Assembly (NCBI RefSeq): GCF_000499385.1
Contig: NW_013652471.1
Coordinates: forward strand, 12,501-35,000
DNA: 22,500 nt
Direction: 5' to 3'
Source: Eimeria necatrix
Taxonomy: Eukaryota > Apicomplexa > Conoidasida > Eucoccidiorida > Eimeriidae
The notes beneath the pieces were generated by a model. The model searched no databases. It saw only the letters and a program-made list of their open reading frames with translations, and had not been told where the DNA came from. Position numbers and translations under genes: made by a program. Position 1 is the first letter of the stretch. Each line of letters opens with the position of its first letter. This document shows, piece by piece, positions 19,468 to 22,500 of the stretch.

Positions 19468-19727
19468 CAGCAGCCACCTGTTGGGCCTCAGACGCAGAGC
19501 CCTAGCAGCAAATCCGAGGGCCTCCGCCAGCAGCAACCTGCGAGGTCCTTCTGAGCTGGCAGCAGCAGCAGCAGCAGGTGCTGCTGCTTTTGCTGCTGCT
19601 GCTCTTGCTGCTGCTGCTGCCCTTGCTGCAGCAGTTGCTGCTGCCGATAGAGCCCACGGCCGCTGCGGGGGCCCTGCGCGCCAGCGACGGCGCTGACTGC
19701 TGCGGTCGTAGCTGGTGGCCTGTGTTG

Positions 19728-19770
<43 letters not shown>

Positions 19771-19906
19771 CCCTCCTGCTGCTGCTGCTGCTGCATCTCT
19801 TGCTTGACGGGCCACTGCTGCTGCTGCTTCGAAATCTCCGGAGGCGTCCAAGCACCCCACTGCCAACCTGCAGCAAAAAGAGACAGAGGGCACATCCAAA
19901 TGCGAG

Positions 19907-19951
<45 letters not shown>

Positions 19952-20184
19952 TGGTGCCGGTGGGGCCCTAGGCATTCTTTGTTAAGCCACTGTCTAGGGG
20001 CCCCAGCAGCAGCAGCAGCGTTTGCTGCTTTATGAGGCACTTAGGCAGAGGGGCCCCCAGTTTACCTGCAGAAGGCCGTGGAGCGCAGTTTGCTGCTTCT
20101 TGCTGCTGCTGCTGCTGCTGCAGCAGCAGCATACCTCTTCAACGCCTCCTGCCACTTCTGCTGCGTCCTCAATGCATCCCCCTC
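16939..20184 (-). CDS. TPR-repeat protein, six exons, 5' partial
   Basis: Proposed exons on the minus strand are 20184-20066, 19867-19478, 19201-18379, 18040-17879, 17744-17540 and 17174-16939 (TAA), about 644 residues. Every junction keeps phase. Joined peptides show TPR-type helices: EGDALRTQQKWQEALKRY; STAFCRLAVGCLDASGDFEA; ALRLRPNSVLGLHAGAQAAL; AWLLQQYFGKALEAAERRLA; NAWRARCLLALGDFSRALEA; and near the end CPLGPFSALSLRAASLWGLR and EAAAALRLCGQVNGALQQAL. Ala, Gln and Ser runs sit between helices. TPR proteins are protein-binding scaffolds; partners and compartment are unknown. Introns are 198, 276, 338, 134 and 365 bases; the 338-base intron would start GC (CTGCAG|GCAAGA). The first acceptor (AAAG|GAGGGG) is weak and upstream exons are not resolved. 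A GTGAGC donor at 16991 could give a different C-terminus. Confidence 0.62.
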
Positions 20185-20740
20185 CTTTAGGGGGCCCCAA
20201 AAGCTCTCCGGCCCCCTCAAGCTTCCCCAGGGGGGCCCCCTTGGCAGCCAAAGGGGGGCCCCGGGGGCCCCCCGGGTCAATGGGGCCCCGGGGGCCCCCA
20301 TGAGTTGCTGCGCGGAGGTGTACGTACACCTTGCCGCGCTGCGGCTGCAGCAGCAAAGCAATGCTGGCAGCAACTGCAGCAGGAAGAGCTGCAGCAGCTG
20401 CTGCAGCAGCAAAGCAATGCTAGCAGCAACTGCAGCAGGAAGAGCTGCAGCAGCTGCTGCAGCAAAGGCCAGGGGGGCTCGGGGGGCCCCCGGGGCCCCA
20501 AACGCTGCGGGTTTTGGGGGGCCCCCGAGCCTGCAGAAGCAGCAGCCCGGCTGGGCCTCTCTGCTGCTACAAAAGTACCTTTTGCTGCAATTAAATTAAA
20601 ATGCAACTCAACAGCAACACAGAAAGGGGCCCTTAGCAGCAAAATGCCCTCAAGGGCTTGCTGGGGGGCCCCCTGGGGGGCCCCGGGGGCTCCGGGGGCC
20701 CCCGGGGGCCCCCGGGGGCCCCAAGTTACCCTGCTGCTGC
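20185..20740. repeat. GGGGCCCC blocks and a 56-bp tandem duplication
   Basis: GGGGCCCC-type blocks (20190-20300, 20470-20525, 20660-20722) flank a 56-base unit present twice in a row at 20351-20406 and 20407-20462, differing mainly at GCTGGC versus GCTAGC. Each unit carries the dyad GCAGCAGCTGCTGC. The region probably includes introns of the TPR gene or the space before it; a GGTAAC donor-like site lies near 20728. Confidence 0.6.
20317..20330. promoter_or_regulatory. GGTGTACGTACACC palindrome, copy 3
   Basis: This is the third perfect copy of the 14-bp palindrome, again preceded by GA as in the other two. It lies about 135 bases upstream of the first called TPR exon on the minus strand. Confidence 0.4.
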
Positions 20741-20749
20741 TGGGAGGCC

Positions 20750-21231
20750 TCATCGAGGTTTTGTGGCAGCTGGCTGCGTCTGCTGCTGCTCGAGTTTGAA
20801 ATTTTGTTTCTTTTTAAGTTCAAAAAGATTGCTTTTTAATTTAATTCCTTGTTTGGCCTTTGCTGCTGCCGCTGCTGCTGCTTTGCTGCTGCTGCTGCTC
20901 CGCTGCAGCACGCGAGCGCACCGCCGGGGCGGCAGCCAAAGTGACCTGTCCTTAACTGCGGAAAGATAAGCCATATTTCATCTTAAAGTTTAATTTCTAA
21001 TTTAATATTATATTAAAAAGAGTTATTTCAGTATAAAGAGCAGCTGCTGCTGCTGCAACAGCAGCAGCAGCGCAGCAGCAGCACCGCTGTACAATCGCGC
21101 CTGGGTGACTCGGGTGTCTCGACACTGCAGCAGCAAAAGACACGAAGCTGCAGCACGCCGCCTTTGGCGCTGCACTTTTGTCCTTTCTTTGTCTTCTAGT
21201 AGACGCAGCAAATCGGACCAGGAGGCCTCTC

Positions 21232-21273
<42 letters not shown>

Positions 21274-21349
21274 ATCGACCTCGCACCGGCTGCAGGCGAA
21301 ACAGCCAGCACTTGATCCGTCTCGAAGCAGCAGAAGCAGAGCCCGTCAT
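20750..21349 (-). CDS. Candidate three-exon gene for a small basic protein
   Basis: An ATG at 21349 starts MTGSASAASRRIKCWLFRLQP (63 bases to 21287). A 60-base GT-AG intron of mainly CAG follows. Exon 2 (21226-21085) gives SWSDLLRLLEDKERTKVQRQ and SCLLLLQCRDTRVTQARLYS. A 129-base A/T-rich intron ends in TTATCTTTCCGCAG. Exon 3 (20955-20750) gives VKDRSLWLPPRRCARVLQR, a Ser/Ala run and a Lys-rich tail ending TKPR. Phases 0 and 1 agree and the product is 136 residues, strongly basic. No family is recognised. The 60-base intron is very short, and exon 3 may instead continue into the TPR gene, making these its 5' exons. Confidence 0.4.
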
Positions 21350-21457
21350 ATTAGAAAGAGCAGCAGCAGCAGCAAGAGCAACAGCAGCAGCTGCAGCAGC
21401 AGCAACTGCAGCAGCCAGTGAGCCGCAGTCTCTCTAGACCCACGCTGCGTGCGCATT
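21350..21457. other. Divergent intergenic segment
   Basis: A CAG/GCA tract and unique sequence lie between the minus strand small gene and the + strand repeat protein. It may serve as a promoter for both; no motif is recognised. Confidence 0.35.
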
Positions 21458-21542
21458 TGAGCTGTCTGTACACCTGAGCTGCCTATACACCTGAGCTGCC
21501 TATACACCTGAGCTGCCTATACACCTGAGCTGCCTATACACC
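21458..21542. repeat. 17-bp tandem repeat in the divergent spacer
   Basis: Five exact-length units of TGAGCTGCCTATACACC are found; the first has TGTCTGTACACC instead. The last unit ends 20 bases before the ATG at 21563. Each unit brings a TGA, so it closes all three + frames. Location and regularity suggest a promoter or 5' UTR element. Confidence 0.9.
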
Positions 21543-21562
21543 TGAATCTCCAGAAGCAGAAA

Positions 21563-21628
21563 ATGAAAAGCCTTCGGTCTTGGAAGCCCTCCATGCCGAA
21601 GCTGCGTCTGCGGCGCCGCGGGCCAAAA

Positions 21629-21663
<35 letters not shown>

Positions 21664-21791
21664 AAGCCGCTGGTGGAAGCGGTCCGGCAAGGGCTTCAGC
21701 TTCAGAAGAGCAAAAACTGAAGGGGCCCCCCGAAGCAGCAAAGGGCGCTTTCGGGGCCTCCGTGTCTTTTCTGGGAGAAGCAAAAAGGCCG

Positions 21792-21827
<36 letters not shown>

Positions 21828-21957
21828 GCGTAGCTGCGCGGTTCAGCAGCAAGATGAAACGCGTGCTGCCCCGGCGCTCCAAGTCAGACAAAGGCAGCAG
21901 CAGAACAGCAGCAATGAAGCGGTGGATCTCTAGGAAAGGGAAGAGCACAGGGCAGGG

Positions 21958-21999
<42 letters not shown>

Positions 22000-22270
22000 C
22001 CGGTTCTTCTTTAGCGGCAGGTGGCGCAGCAGGAACAAAACGGAGCAGCAGCAGCAGCAGCAACGGTCCCTATTTCGGGGGAAGTGGCGCAGCAGAGGCA
22101 AGACACAGGGGAGCGAGCAGCAGCAGCAAGAGCAGCAGCAGCAGCAAAGAAGTCTTTTTAGAGGCAGATGGCGCAGCAGGGATAGAACACAGCAGCAAGA
22201 CCAGCAGCAGCAGCAGCAATGGTCTTTATTCAGGGGCCGGTGGCGCAGCAGGGATAGAACACAGCAGCAA

Positions 22271-22302
<32 letters not shown>

Positions 22303-22438
22303 ATGGTCTTTATTCAGGGGCCGGTGGCGCAGCAGGGGCAAGACACAGAGCGACGGGCAGCAGCAGCAAGAGCAGCAGCAGCAACAAAGAAGCCTCTTTG
22401 GATACAGATGGCGCAGCAGGGGTAAAACGCAGCAGCAA

Positions 22439-22480
<42 letters not shown>

Positions 22481-22500
22481 AGGTCTTTATTCAGGGGGCG
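21563..22500 (+). CDS. Basic Trp/Arg-module, polyGln-linker repeat protein, 3' partial
   Basis: The frame is open for 312 codons from the first ATG after an in-frame TGA (21509) to the window end, with no intron needed. The N-terminal half is highly basic with Ser runs: MKSLRSWKPSMPKLRLRRRG, KSRWWKRSGKGFSFRRAKTE, GRFRGLRVFSGRSKKAE, KMKRVLPRRSKSDKG and MKRWISRKGKSTG. From about residue 147 a module repeats six times plus a truncated seventh. Its core is SLFRGRWRSRGKT or DRT, followed by Gln-rich linkers with one Asp or Glu. The conserved TGGCGC codons start at 22022, 22085, 22169, 22241, 22325 and 22409, giving module lengths of 21, 28, 24, 28 and 28 residues, always in frame although Gln runs vary. 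No signal peptide or membrane segment is seen. I recognise no family; nucleic-acid or membrane binding is inferred only from Arg/Lys/Trp content. The reverse strand frame is a Cys/Leu shadow. Confidence 0.7.

Noticed and set aside
18626..19696. 356-codon + strand frame over the TPR gene
   Set aside because: Mostly Ala, Cys, Ser and Gln runs, while minus strand exons join in phase to TPR-like helices.
21517..22341. Minus strand Cys/Leu-rich frame opposite the Trp/Arg repeat protein
   Set aside because: The + frame keeps the RWRSR module in register across variable CAG runs; the minus frame is its shadow.

Overview
The window looks like nuclear DNA of a coccidian apicomplexan, most likely an Eimeria species. 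The signs are dense CAG/CTG triplet tracts that encode long runs of Ser, Ala, Gln and Leu inside otherwise ordinary proteins, internal arrays of the coccidian telomere heptamer (TTTAGGG/CCCTAAA), GT-AG introns and repeat-filled intergenic DNA. Established knowledge of Eimeria genomes (homopolymeric amino acid repeats and repeat-rich chromosome segments) fits this. No bacterial, viral or mobile-element gene was recognised. Species and chromosome cannot be told from the window.

Layout. 1-2596 (+): the 3' part of a four-exon gene for a GCFC-domain protein (PAXBP1/GCFC2/ILP1 type, linked to the spliceosome). 2597-4460: CTAG arrays and CAG-rich intergenic DNA. 4667-5689 (+): a single-exon EMC10-like ER membrane complex subunit, followed after 24 bases by a TTTAGGG array. 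5760-7240: GGGGCCCC repeats, an A/T-rich island and CCAGCTAG repeats. 7245-8386 (+): a small unrecognised gene interrupted by a likely GC-AG intron made almost entirely of GGGGCCCC and CTAG repeats. 8390-9830: CAG, GCATGC, telomere-like and GGGGCCCC arrays. 9832-15284 (-): a very large gene with a Gly/Pro/Arg-rich N-terminal part and a Gln-rich coiled-coil body. 15285-16930: A/T-rich spacer, two CCCTAAA arrays and a 20-bp palindromic tandem repeat. 16939-20184 (-): a multi-exon TPR protein whose six exons join in phase. 20185-20740: GGGGCCCC repeats and a 56-bp duplication. 20750-21349 (-): a candidate three-exon gene for a small basic protein. 21350-21562: divergent spacer with a 17-bp tandem repeat. 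21563 to the window end (+): an open reading frame for an unusual basic protein built from Trp/Arg modules separated by polyGln.

The genes do not form a pathway; they look like independent housekeeping or lineage-specific genes in a repeat-rich segment. The most novel item is the Trp/Arg-polyGln repeat protein at the right end. The other strong theme is how the repeats are used: CTG tracts as a signal-peptide core and as 3' splice sites, GGGGCCCC as Gly-Pro coding sequence, and self-complementary repeats filling introns. Exon joins were inferred by eye from splice motifs, phase and protein sense. No similarity search or transcript data were available.
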